64,000 bases of DNA from Chthoniobacterales bacterium (GTDB lineage: Bacteria > Verrucomicrobiota > Verrucomicrobiia > Chthoniobacterales > JACTMZ01). The translations under genes and the position numbers were made by a program. Below, one piece after another: positions 1-7,271 of this stretch. How positions within the stretch are numbered: position 1 is the first letter of the stretch; each line of letters starts with the position of its first letter. Location of the stretch: assembly GCA_014879535.1 (NCBI GenBank), contig JACSRX010000035.1:1-64000 (forward strand), read 5' to 3'. Under the pieces are notes generated by a model. It was not told where the DNA came from. It made no database searches and worked only from the letters and a program-made list of their open reading frames with translations.

Positions 1-342
1 GTGGCGGCGCAGAAGCCGGCGAAGGATTCCTCCCCTGCCGCCATGTCAAGCGAGGGCCTCTGGGACGCCCTGCGCCGCCTTGTCGGCGAGATCCTCGTCA
101 TGCCCAACCGCAGTCTGACTGTGGAGTGCCTCGCTGTCGTCTCCGGCCTCTCCTACGTGGGCGATTCCTTGACCGAGATCGCCCGCCGCCACCGCGTCAC
201 CCGGGCCGCCGTGAGCAAGCGCTGCGTCGATCTCACCGAGCGCCTCAGTCTCCCGCCCTCCCGCGCCATGCGCTCGTTGACAGCCCGCAAGGCCTATCGC
301 GAGGCCCAGCTTCGCCGCTACGCCAAAGACCAACGCCGCTGA
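1..342 (+). CDS. sigma-70 region 4-like HTH protein, possibly truncated at window edge
   Basis: The 113-aa product has a C-terminal half resembling sigma-factor region 4 or a related HTH: residues about 50-75 read LTEIARRHRVTRAAVSKRC, a helix-turn-helix of the kind that binds promoter DNA. The frame is open from base 1 with a GTG there, so the true start may lie upstream and the gene may be longer. It is followed 19 bp later by a plus-strand gene in the same style, suggesting one operon of mobile-element genes. A role as transcription regulator or terminase-small-subunit-like DNA binder is possible; I cannot distinguish these. Confidence 0.6.
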   Translation: MAAQKPAKDSSPAAMSSEGLWDALRRLVGEILVMPNRSLTVECLAVVSGLSYVGDSLTEIARRHRVTRAAVSKRCVDLTERLSLPPSRAMRSLTARKAYREAQLRRYAKDQRR

Positions 343-361
343 CCCCGCACACCGATCCCGA

Positions 362-1153
362 ATGTCCAACACCGCCGCCATCGCCAAGGAAGCCGCCGCC
401 GAGCCCACGCCCGAGCTGGTGGCGCACTCCGTGGCGTTGCCCACCGGCAAGGTGAAGGTGAGTCCGATGGGCATGGAGGTGAACGAGAAGCTCACCTTCG
501 ACGAGTGGATCTCCCTTGCCCCGCACATCGGCTCCGCCCTGCGCTCCATGGCCTTCGTCGTCGGCGACTGGCTCATCTACGGCGAGGACGAATTCAGCGC
601 CCAACTCGAACTCGACATCAAGGTCGAGGGCGAGGACCCGAACGTTCCCCGCCCCGCCAAGCGCGTCACCCGCGAGCGTTACGACACCGCCCACGCCTCC
701 ACCGGCATCGACCTCGCCACCCTCAAGACCTACGCCCACGTCAGCCGCCGTGTCCCATTGTCGTTGCGCAACAACCTTCTCTCTTGGGAGCACCACAAGG
801 CCGTGGCCAAGCTCAAGGAGGCCGACCTGACCCGCTGGCTCGACACGGCCAAGGACGGCGACAAGCACGGGGCCATCAGCGCCCGCCGCCTCCGCGCCTC
901 CATCACCGCCGGGCGCGTCCTCTCCCCCGAGGAGATGGTCATTCCGCCTTCCGAGCAGGGCATCTCCAACCACGTCCCCTCGATCAACCGCCTCGCCGCT
1001 TGGTGGAACCAGACGGGCGGTCCCGACTGGCTCGCCAGCCGCACCCACGAGCAACTCTCCGCCATCCTGCGCGACTTTGAACCCGTTGTGCAGATCCTTT
1101 CCGCCATCCGCGACCAGCGCGACCGCATTCCTCACACACCAACACTCCTATGA
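362..1153 (+). CDS. hypothetical phage-type protein, 263 aa
   Basis: A 263-aa soluble protein with no family I recognise. The central part (about residues 40-90) is rich in aromatic and acidic residues (FDEWISLAPHIGSALR, FVVGDWLIYGED). The following stretch (LKTYAHVSRRVP) looks like a helical bundle with a possible HTH, so a DNA-binding or replication-accessory role is conceivable but unproven. It lies in a tight plus-strand operon: its stop overlaps the next ATG (ATGA at 1150-1153). Composition matches the GC-rich phage backbone. Confidence 0.7.
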   Translation: MSNTAAIAKEAAAEPTPELVAHSVALPTGKVKVSPMGMEVNEKLTFDEWISLAPHIGSALRSMAFVVGDWLIYGEDEFSAQLELDIKVEGEDPNVPRPAKRVTRERYDTAHASTGIDLATLKTYAHVSRRVPLSLRNNLLSWEHHKAVAKLKEADLTRWLDTAKDGDKHGAISARRLRASITAGRVLSPEEMVIPPSEQGISNHVPSINRLAAWWNQTGGPDWLASRTHEQLSAILRDFEPVVQILSAIRDQRDRIPHTPTLL

Positions 1154-1320
1154 CCGATTTCCTTCTACTCTTCTACCTGCTGCTCGTCGTGGTGGGCTTC
1201 CTCATCTTCCTCGTGGCCGTCGTTGAGATGAACGACCACCGCAAACGGGACATCGCCCGCCTTCGTCGCGAGCTGGCCGAACTCCGCCGCGACACCTTCA
1301 AACACATCCACCGCCAATGA
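1150..1320 (+). CDS. small single-span membrane protein, 56 aa
   Basis: This 56-aa frame is too short for the ORF track but is well supported by coupling: ATG at 1150 overlaps the upstream stop, and its own stop overlaps the next start at 1317. The N-terminus is one strongly hydrophobic helix (FLLLFYLLLVVVGFLIFLV) followed by a charged, probably coiled tail (RDIARLRRELAELRRD). The layout resembles a small phage holin/spanin-like or anchor protein. Function is not established. Confidence 0.6.
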   Translation: MTDFLLLFYLLLVVVGFLIFLVAVVEMNDHRKRDIARLRRELAELRRDTFKHIHRQ

Positions 1321-1580
1321 ACGCACCCACCGCATCAGCCGAACAATCCGCCGCCCTCGAGGCGATCAAGGAGCTCCTCGAAGCCCACTTCCGCGAGGCG
1401 GAGGATTCCGCCGACGATGACGGCAAGTTCTCCATCGCCTTCAAGGTCACGTTCAACCGCTCGCACACCCCAACCAAGCTGAAGGTCACTTCGCGCATCT
1501 CCACCGCCATCACCGACGAGATCGAGACGAGCATCCCCGACCCGACTCAGCCGGAGTTGCCTTTGACGAGGGATTCATGA
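1317..1580 (+). CDS. hypothetical acidic protein, 87 aa
   Basis: An 87-aa protein starting in the ATGA overlap with the preceding small membrane protein. It has an amphipathic N-terminal helix (AIKELLEAHFREAEDSADDD) and a beta-rich C-terminal half (FSIAFKVTFNRSHTPTKLKVTSRIS). It resembles small phage proteins of unknown function by size and context only. It is the last gene of this plus-strand run and ends 55 bp from the 3' end of the convergent 562-aa gene. Confidence 0.6.
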   Translation: MNAPTASAEQSAALEAIKELLEAHFREAEDSADDDGKFSIAFKVTFNRSHTPTKLKVTSRISTAITDEIETSIPDPTQPELPLTRDS

Positions 1581-1634
1581 GCGGCAGAAGCAGACCTCTG
1601 CTTAATCTCGCATCACCGGAGTCCTCCAAGCCTG

Positions 1635-3323
1635 TCAGGACTGGTCCAAGACCTCATAGAATTCGATCTCGGACGGAATGTAGGCACGCAGCCTGCATAC
1701 TCGACCATCCCGACCGTCAAAAACGGTGCAGTTGTTCGGCTTGTCCTCCCCCTTGGCGAACAGAAGCGTGCATGCACGCCTGCGACCGTCAATCACCGCG
1801 TTTCCGACACGCAACACCGGCGAACACTCGAACTCTCTCCAGCAATCCAGACGGTTACCCAAGTATGACAAGATGGAGAGGCGACCGCGGACACAAGCCC
1901 GGGCTGGATCGCTTATCAACTCCGCATCTTCGACCAGCATCGCCGCGAACTCTTCGAGATCGACGCTGTTCGCGCATCGGGCAAACGTGGCTGCGGCAAC
2001 CGCTTCATCAAAGATCGGCGGCGGATCCTCCTGCCCGATCTTATCCAAATCGACGACCCGGTAGAATTCCGGCCGCACCACACTGAGCGGAGTGCGCACT
2101 TGGCCGTCAAGATCGCCCAAGCCTTCGACTGCAACATCGTAATGCCGCTCGCCGCACGGCGACAGCCGCACGGTGAGACGCATCGTTTCAAATCCCTGGT
2201 CCTCGGCGAGTTTCGCTACGCGGTCCGCCACATCATCCTGGCGCCACTCGGGCGGCTCGCAAAACCCCTCGACACCACACCGAACGAAGATCCAGAGCCG
2301 CCGCGATCCACGTTCGGCGCAGATCATCGGCAAGTAGTCTCGAAACGCGTTGCGCTCCATGACCCTCACCTCCCACCCGGCACCAGCGAACCCAGAGCCC
2401 ACCGACTGCAGGGCAATCGGAAGCGATTTGCTCGACTCCATGAACATCATCATTTCGAGGAATCCGCCGTCGTCGGCCCCTCCGTGATTCGCCGCCTCCG
2501 CAGAATCCAGCCACGGCCTGTCGACCTCCAACATCTCTTCTGGCACGCCCTGCAACCAGCCGATGCCACTGACTAAGTCACCAACAACAGGTGTGTAACC
2601 CGCTAACACGCGATCCGTGGCGTAGACGCTGATCCGCAGGGGTGCACGATCCTCGGGCACCAGGTTCATCGTGAGGATCAACCCGGTTTTGCCCAGGGAT
2701 GTGAACGGGCGAACGCTTTCCACGACCGACGTGAAATCAAGATCCCCACCTTCCCGGTCCATGAAGCATCGGAGTTCTCCCATCTGCACTTCTACCGACT
2801 TGAAACTCTCCGGATCGAAGTTCGGATCCTCCTCACTGCGCCTTCTTTTCTCGTGCTCGAAGAATGCACCCTCAGTCACCTCAAAGGACTGAGGAGCCTT
2901 CTGCAGTGTGCGGGCCATTGCGGCCAACCCAAACCGAAACCGGGGATGCTCTGTGATGCGTGCTTGCTCGCGAAGGAAAAACGGGCAGGTGAATGTGACT
3001 TGCGTGCCATCTTGCGTGATCGCAGTGATGTTGCCTTCAAAAACTGCTCCGGCGTCATCCTCGACGGGGTCGACTGAAACTACTTCCAGCTCGTTGGCAC
3101 ATCTTTCAACCGGCAACGGGTAGGAATCCACCAACTCGCCCCCACCTGTTCGTTTGCTCACAACGGCGACAGCCATCATCGGCCCATCCTGAAGCTCGAT
3201 ATAGACAAAGCCGTCATCTTCGGCATCAGTGCTTTGAAACGCTATCTTGCCCGTCTCGACGAGTGGGCGCACCAAAGCCATGAACTCCTCCTCGCTGTCT
3301 ACGACGGTCTCCCAGTTTGCCAT
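1635..3323 (-). CDS. unknown 562-aa protein with NTF2-like C-terminal region
   Basis: The ORF track starts at 3428, but the internal ATG at 3323 (MANWETVV) is preceded by GAGGAAAC at good spacing, so I choose it. The protein is acidic and soluble with no signal peptide. Residues about 440-560 contain an NTF2/SnoaL-like pattern (EFAAMLVEDAELIS ... GRLSILSYLGNR). The N-terminal two thirds look like a series of beta-rich small domains I do not recognise. It is a single gene on the strand opposite to its neighbours and has lower GC than the flanking phage-like genes, consistent with an inserted cargo gene. Function unknown. Confidence 0.65.
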   Translation of the reverse strand: MANWETVVDSEEEFMALVRPLVETGKIAFQSTDAEDDGFVYIELQDGPMMAVAVVSKRTGGGELVDSYPLPVERCANELEVVSVDPVEDDAGAVFEGNITAITQDGTQVTFTCPFFLREQARITEHPRFRFGLAAMARTLQKAPQSFEVTEGAFFEHEKRRRSEEDPNFDPESFKSVEVQMGELRCFMDREGGDLDFTSVVESVRPFTSLGKTGLILTMNLVPEDRAPLRISVYATDRVLAGYTPVVGDLVSGIGWLQGVPEEMLEVDRPWLDSAEAANHGGADDGGFLEMMMFMESSKSLPIALQSVGSGFAGAGWEVRVMERNAFRDYLPMICAERGSRRLWIFVRCGVEGFCEPPEWRQDDVADRVAKLAEDQGFETMRLTVRLSPCGERHYDVAVEGLGDLDGQVRTPLSVVRPEFYRVVDLDKIGQEDPPPIFDEAVAAATFARCANSVDLEEFAAMLVEDAELISDPARACVRGRLSILSYLGNRLDCWREFECSPVLRVGNAVIDGRRRACTLLFAKGEDKPNNCTVFDGRDGRVCRLRAYIPSEIEFYEVLDQS

Positions 3324-3451
3324 GACGTTTCCTCGCTTTTTGATGGAGTTAATCGCTACTTCGCAACGTCGCCAAGCCCGCTTCGTGTCATAAACGCTAT
3401 CTGTCCTTGTCTCGGCTCCATACGACACTGTATCCGCAGGACATGTGCGAC

Positions 3452-3628
3452 ATGGACTTCAACGCCTTCCAAGGACTCATCGAGGATTTGGCCCGCTTGA
3501 ACGGGCTGACCGAGGACGAGGCCGGCGAGATCGCGGTCAAAATTGGCGACACCCCAGAGATCGACGCACAGGGACGGGCGGTTGTCGATGGACGCGCTTA
3601 CATCATACCCTTCAGCGACGATGAATGA
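3452..3628 (+). CDS. small hypothetical protein, about 58 aa
   Basis: The ORF opens at 3407, but MDFNAFQGLIEDL at 3452, preceded by AGGA, looks the most likely start; an ATG at 3443 is the alternative. It has a helical N-terminus (LIEDLARLNGLTEDEAGEIAVKIGD) and ends in a short beta segment (RAVVDGRAYIIPF). Its stop overlaps the next start by 8 bases. It may encode a small regulator or antitoxin-like protein; nothing diagnostic is visible. Confidence 0.5.
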   Translation: MDFNAFQGLIEDLARLNGLTEDEAGEIAVKIGDTPEIDAQGRAVVDGRAYIIPFSDDE

Positions 3629-3857
3629 CCAACTCGACCCATTTTCAGACCGATTGGCAAACTGCCCACCACACCTCCGCGGACGCTTGATGCGTCAGCA
3701 CACCGAACTCATGGCGAGGCAACACCCAAGCATGCGTGCCTTGCACGAAACCATCCAGGGCATCTTGGCGAGGTTCGACCCACTGCCCGCGCCCCCTCCA
3801 GCAACCCCACCAACGCAGGTCGGTCGCCTTCACCACCGCCGCCGCTGGTTGCCTTGA
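3621..3857 (+). CDS. small hypothetical protein, 78 aa
   Basis: Start chosen at MNDQLDPF (3621), overlapping the upstream stop by 8 bases; the ORF-track start at 3543 would overlap too far. The product is helical with a proline-rich tail (APPPATPPTQ). No recognisable family. Translational coupling to both neighbours' spacing is the main support. Confidence 0.45.
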   Translation: MNDQLDPFSDRLANCPPHLRGRLMRQHTELMARQHPSMRALHETIQGILARFDPLPAPPPATPPTQVGRLHHRRRWLP

Positions 3858-3882
3858 AAGTTGACTCAGCCCCCAAGGCGGC

Positions 3883-4227
3883 ATGCCCCGCCTGCGCCAC
3901 CGCGACCCGAAGCCGCCATCTCGCCTAGAAGCCCGCTTCCTGCGGATCTGGCAGGCCATCGGCGGTCCCGCCCTCGAACGTGAACTCCTCTTCCACCCCG
4001 GGCGACGCTGGCGGGCCGACTTCGCCCATCTCCCGAGCCGCACGCTCATCGAGATTGAGGGTGGCATCTGGCTCCGGGGCCGCCACACCCGGCCGCAAGG
4101 CTTCCTCGCCGACATCGAAAAATACCTCGAGGCGGCCTTGGCCGGCTGGCGCGTCCTGCGCCTCTCGGAGCGGGAATTGACGTCCGCCACCGTGTCTCGC
4201 ATCGTTGCCTTTGTCGCCAGCACATGA
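3883..4227 (+). CDS. PD-(D/E)XK endonuclease-like protein (DUF559/VRR-NUC/Vsr type)
   Basis: The 114-aa protein has the layout of a compact PD-(D/E)XK nuclease: WRADF at about residue 43 supplies the Asp, and LIEIEGG at about residue 55 supplies the E-x-E strand. Both are followed by a helix and the hydrophobic strand WRVLRLSE. Stand-alone nucleases of this kind occur in phages and in Vsr/DUF559-type repair proteins. It is the last substantial gene before the left 218-bp repeat. Holliday-junction resolution or DNA processing during phage replication is a likely but unproven role. Confidence 0.7.
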   Translation: MPRLRHRDPKPPSRLEARFLRIWQAIGGPALERELLFHPGRRWRADFAHLPSRTLIEIEGGIWLRGRHTRPQGFLADIEKYLEAALAGWRVLRLSERELTSATVSRIVAFVAST

Positions 4228-4313
4228 CTTTCCTCCGCCGCCTCCTCCATTGCCTGCTCTCCCGCCGCCTGCCGCCCCCGCAGGCCCGGATTCTCACCCG
4301 CTGGTCGCCCTGA
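4224..4313 (+). CDS. possible 29-aa ORF coupled to the nuclease gene
   Basis: ATG at 4224 overlaps the nuclease stop (ATGA) and opens a 29-aa basic frame (MTFLRRLLHCLLSRRLPPP). The coupling is like that of neighbouring genes, but the length and composition are not convincing. It could be a truncated remnant of a gene interrupted at the junction with the 218-bp repeat. Confidence 0.2.
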   Translation: MTFLRRLLHCLLSRRLPPPQARILTRWSP

Positions 4314-4364
4314 CCCGACGAGGTGTTGCACAACGACCGGCACCCCTCGCAGCGTCAAGCCAAT

Positions 4365-4582
4365 GTAAAGCAGACGTAAAGTTCGACCCCCAACTTTACA
4401 TCATTTTGGCCGTTTTGAGGCCCCGGAAATCAGCCCGTTTTACAGCGTAGGAGGCTCGTTATCAGCGTTTTGCGATTTTCGGGGTGTTGGGAGGGTGACC
4501 GAGAAAAAAGTGTAAAGCTGCAAAACAGGTTTCTCATGGAATGAGGCAGGGGGTCCCTTCCCCCCTGGTCTAAGTCGTTCTC
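4365..4582 (+). repeat. left copy of a 218-bp inverted repeat
   Basis: This 218-bp stretch recurs in reverse complement at 45303-45520 with roughly 85-90 percent identity by eye. It contains two hairpin-forming parts: GTAAAGTT...AACTTTAC near the outer end and CAGGGGG...CCCCCTG near the inner end. The sequence outside the two copies differs, except that both have GTTGCACAAC a few tens of bases further out. ORFs in the track over this repeat have no protein-like character. Candidate roles are the terminal repeat of a mobile element, a recombination site or a dispersed chromosomal repeat. Confidence 0.85.
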
Positions 4583-4638
4583 GTTAAGAGATTTCCTAAG
4601 CGCACCGACGGCCATGCCCCGCTCGCGCCATTAGTGAG

Positions 4639-5736
4639 TCATCCCCCGATTGCTATCATAGGCCTTCCCGGATTGTAGGTCGACAGAAACTCGTGGCTTT
4701 CAGGCTTGTTGGCTACGGCCTCTTGGAACGCACCTGCGATGTCGCCTCCGCCGCGGAGGATGGAACGCAGATCGATTTCCCCGTGACGCCCGAGGCACGG
4801 CCGCAGCTTGCCGTCAGCGGTGAGGCGGAGTTTGTTGCATGTGGCACAAAAGTGCTCGGTGGTTAGCGCCCCGATAAACCCCAGCGTGGCAGGATGCGAA
4901 AGCCACGCCGCATTGAATTCGTAATACCGTGCCGGGCCGTTACCCGGGCGGTAATCCCGTAAAGCCTCCAACCGTCCACGCCTCGAAAGTCTTCCCAGCA
5001 GTTCATGCACCGGCAGGAAACGGGGGTCTGAAAGCACGTTGCCCTGCGTCAGCGGCATCAACTCGATGAACCGAAGTGGCAAGTTGCGCTCCCCTGCATA
5101 AGCGATAAGGGGTTCGAACTCGGTTTCGTTCAGCCCACGAAGCAGCACGCAGTTCAATTTGATGATTTCAAAGCCTTCGGCGGCTGCGGCATCGATTCCA
5201 GCCAGCACCTGCACCACGTCCCCTCCGGTGATGGCTCTGTAGGTCGCCGGCTCGAGGGCATCGAGGCTGACATTCAGCGAACGGACCCCGGCGCGCTTGA
5301 GGGATTCAGCGAGGGCGGCCACGCGTGTGCCATTGGTGGAAAGTCCCAGCGTCTGAGTCCCCGGCAGTGCCCAAATGCGCTCAAGGATTTCGAGGATGTC
5401 ACGCCGGATGAGCGGCTCACCCCCGGTAACGCGGAACTTGCGAAAGCCGAGAACCGTGGCGGCCTCGACGCTGCGCACGATTTCGTCCGCCGAGAGGTGG
5501 TCATCTCGCTGAGCCCATCCCTTATAGCCCTCGGGCATGCAATACAGGCAGCGCTCATTGCACCGGTCGGTGACGGAAACCCGAAGGTAGTCTACCGTGC
5601 GGCCGAAGGCATCAATGGATGAACCAGCCGTAGGGCTGTCCGCGCGATCACCCACGAACTTGTCTCTCTCGATCTGTTCATCAGGCTCACAGATGGTGCC
5701 CGCATGGTCTTTCACGATTTGATCAATGAAGCCCAA
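4639..5736 (-). CDS. moaA: GTP 3',8-cyclase MoaA (molybdenum cofactor biosynthesis)
   Basis: Radical-SAM enzyme that starts molybdopterin synthesis by converting GTP to 3',8-cyclo-GTP in the cytoplasm. The N-terminal cluster motif is CNERCLYC (about residue 59), followed by RVTGGEPL and LSTNGT. The C-terminal second-cluster cysteines lie in FCATCNKLRL...LRPCL, and the protein ends in the Gly-Gly tail (IAIGG) expected for MoaA. At 365 aa it is slightly longer than usual owing to an N-terminal extension. It is divergent from the Rrf2 regulator, with a palindrome between them. It would support the molybdenum nitrate reductase encoded next door; the other moa/moe genes are absent here and must come from elsewhere. 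Confidence 0.95.
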   Translation of the reverse strand: MGFIDQIVKDHAGTICEPDEQIERDKFVGDRADSPTAGSSIDAFGRTVDYLRVSVTDRCNERCLYCMPEGYKGWAQRDDHLSADEIVRSVEAATVLGFRKFRVTGGEPLIRRDILEILERIWALPGTQTLGLSTNGTRVAALAESLKRAGVRSLNVSLDALEPATYRAITGGDVVQVLAGIDAAAAEGFEIIKLNCVLLRGLNETEFEPLIAYAGERNLPLRFIELMPLTQGNVLSDPRFLPVHELLGRLSRRGRLEALRDYRPGNGPARYYEFNAAWLSHPATLGFIGALTTEHFCATCNKLRLTADGKLRPCLGRHGEIDLRSILRGGGDIAGAFQEAVANKPESHEFLSTYNPGRPMIAIGG

Positions 5737-5747
5737 GGCCTAATCAC

Positions 5748-5766
5748 GAACAAGGAATCTTTGTTC
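5748..5766. promoter_or_regulatory. candidate operator between moaA and the Rrf2 regulator
   Basis: GAACAA-GGAATCT-TTGTTC is a perfect 6-7-6 inverted repeat centred in the 65-bp divergent intergenic region. Rrf2-family regulators commonly bind such dyads next to their own gene, so autoregulation and control of moaA are inferred. Confidence 0.45.
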
Positions 5767-5801
5767 TGGATTTCTTCCCGCGGCGGCAGTAACTCGTGGC
5801 C

Positions 5802-6227
5802 ATGTTCATCTACGGCAAGACAGCGGCGAACGCGATTGCAGTGATGAGCTATCTTGCTGCTCGTCCGGGAGCGCGCGCCGGGTCGGGCGAGATCGCCAAG
5901 GCACGCGAGATGTCGCAGGCACTAACAGCGAAACTGCTCACTCAACTCGCCGCCGCCGGCTTGGTGCGAGGCCAACCCGGGCCCGGTGGAGGCTACACAC
6001 TGGCGAAGGACGCCAAGGCGATCAACCTGCTGCAAATCGTTGCTCTCTTCGAACAGACAGAGACTGCTTCTCCGTGCCCCTTTGGTCAGCACTACTGCGG
6101 CACCGGCAACCCCTGCCCGATGCATGACACGCTGGTGGGGATGCTGGAGGACAACCGCCGCTTTCTGCAGGACACGCATCTCTCGGTCTTTTTGCCCAAG
6201 CCGAGCAAGAGGCAACACCGTGATTAG
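5802..6227 (+). CDS. Rrf2-family Fe-S transcription regulator (NsrR-like)
   Basis: A 141-aa winged-helix regulator. The HTH region includes AKLLTQLAAAGLVRGQPGPGGGY, the typical Rrf2 wing. Three cysteines in CPFGQHYCGTGNPC match the Fe-S ligand cluster of NsrR/IscR-type proteins, here spaced C-x6-C-x5-C. NsrR senses nitric oxide, which fits a nitrate/nitrite respiration cluster containing NnrS. I prefer ATG 5802 over the GTG at 5796. Its stop overlaps the next gene's GTG, so it is the first gene of the DNRA operon and probably autoregulated. Confidence 0.88.
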   Translation: MFIYGKTAANAIAVMSYLAARPGARAGSGEIAKAREMSQALTAKLLTQLAAAGLVRGQPGPGGGYTLAKDAKAINLLQIVALFEQTETASPCPFGQHYCGTGNPCPMHDTLVGMLEDNRRFLQDTHLSVFLPKPSKRQHRD

Positions 6228-7266
6228 CACCCTCAACCGCCTGGCACTCACGTTAGCCACTCTGGCTACGCTGGGGCTTGTGGCGGCGATCTACCTCGGC
6301 TCCCGAAACCTCGGGAACTTCGATCCGGCGCTCGTTGCCTACCTCTTCGCCTGCATCTTTGCCTGTTTCGGTGTGGTTTACCGCTACAGCGTGTGGCTGC
6401 AACGACCCCCGACTTGGCGGTATTTCGCCCGCGGTTGGCAGCTTTTCTTCTCCGGCCGGGCCATCGTTTACGGCTGGGAGTTCGTGAAGAATTTCTTCGT
6501 CAACTTTCTCGGTCAGCGTTTCATCCAGAAGCGCGGCCGCGACCTCGGCCGGGGGCACCTGCTCATGGCATGGGGTTGCATTCTGGCCTTCGGGGTGACT
6601 TTTCCCCTTGTCTTCGGCTGGATTCACTTCGGGCTCAAGCCGGGCGGGATCGACACCTACGAGATCTACACATTCGGCTTCAAGACGATGGAATTTCCGC
6701 TCCACACGTGGATCGCCACGCTGATTTTCAACGCCCTCAACTGGTCTGCATTCCTCGTCATCGCAGGCGTCATGTTGCTCATCCGGCGGCGCCTGACCCA
6801 CGCCGGGCAGATTGCTGTGCAGACCTTCGAGGGCGACTGGCTCCCGTTGCTCCTGCTTCTTGCCATCTCGCTCACGGGCTTGGGCATCAGCCTCGACTAT
6901 AAGTTCATGGACGGTAAAGCGCACCAGTTCATGGCCATCACCCATGCCATCACCGTTATCCTCTTTTTGGTCTGGATGCCCTTCGGCAAGTTCTTCCACA
7001 TCATTCAGCGTCCGGCGCAGCTTGGCATTGCGATCTACCGCAAAGCCGGGGAGGAAGGCCCCCAAGCTGTCTGCCCGCACACCGGCCAGGCGTTCACCTC
7101 ACAGCTCCAAGTCGGGGATCTGAAAGACGTCACGACACAGCTTGGCTTCGATTTCCGGCGATCCGACGGTGGATCGCACCTCGACTACAGCCCGCAGGGA
7201 AAACGTGCCCTGCTGGCCACGGCACACCTCAAGGCCCGGCAGAAGGCCGGCAGCTACTTCGGATAA
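6220..7266 (+). CDS. NarI/HdrE-like membrane cytochrome subunit of the nitrate reductase
   Basis: The long ORF from 5986 is misleading; GTG 6220 in a GTGA overlap with the regulator stop gives a 348-aa membrane protein. About six transmembrane helices are visible, with histidines suited to heme b ligation ([27 protein letters not shown]). The C-terminal 80 residues are soluble and include a VCPHTG segment. By position between the regulator and the catalytic subunit it is the likely quinol-oxidising membrane anchor, analogous to NarI, but sequence similarity to classical NarI is not obvious by eye. It is cotranscribed with the catalytic, ferredoxin and Rieske subunits. Confidence 0.75.
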   Translation: MISTLNRLALTLATLATLGLVAAIYLGSRNLGNFDPALVAYLFACIFACFGVVYRYSVWLQRPPTWRYFARGWQLFFSGRAIVYGWEFVKNFFVNFLGQRFIQKRGRDLGRGHLLMAWGCILAFGVTFPLVFGWIHFGLKPGGIDTYEIYTFGFKTMEFPLHTWIATLIFNALNWSAFLVIAGVMLLIRRRLTHAGQIAVQTFEGDWLPLLLLLAISLTGLGISLDYKFMDGKAHQFMAITHAITVILFLVWMPFGKFFHIIQRPAQLGIAIYRKAGEEGPQAVCPHTGQAFTSQLQVGDLKDVTTQLGFDFRRSDGGSHLDYSPQGKRALLATAHLKARQKAGSYFG

Positions 7267-7271
7267 CACCC

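Noticed and set aside
245-1135. 296-aa minus-strand ORF
   Set aside because: Gly/Val/Ala-rich shadow of the coupled plus-strand genes at 362-1153.
1577-2086. 169-aa plus-strand ORF
   Set aside because: Shadow over the 3' end of the 562-aa minus-strand gene, which has a strong ribosome-binding site.
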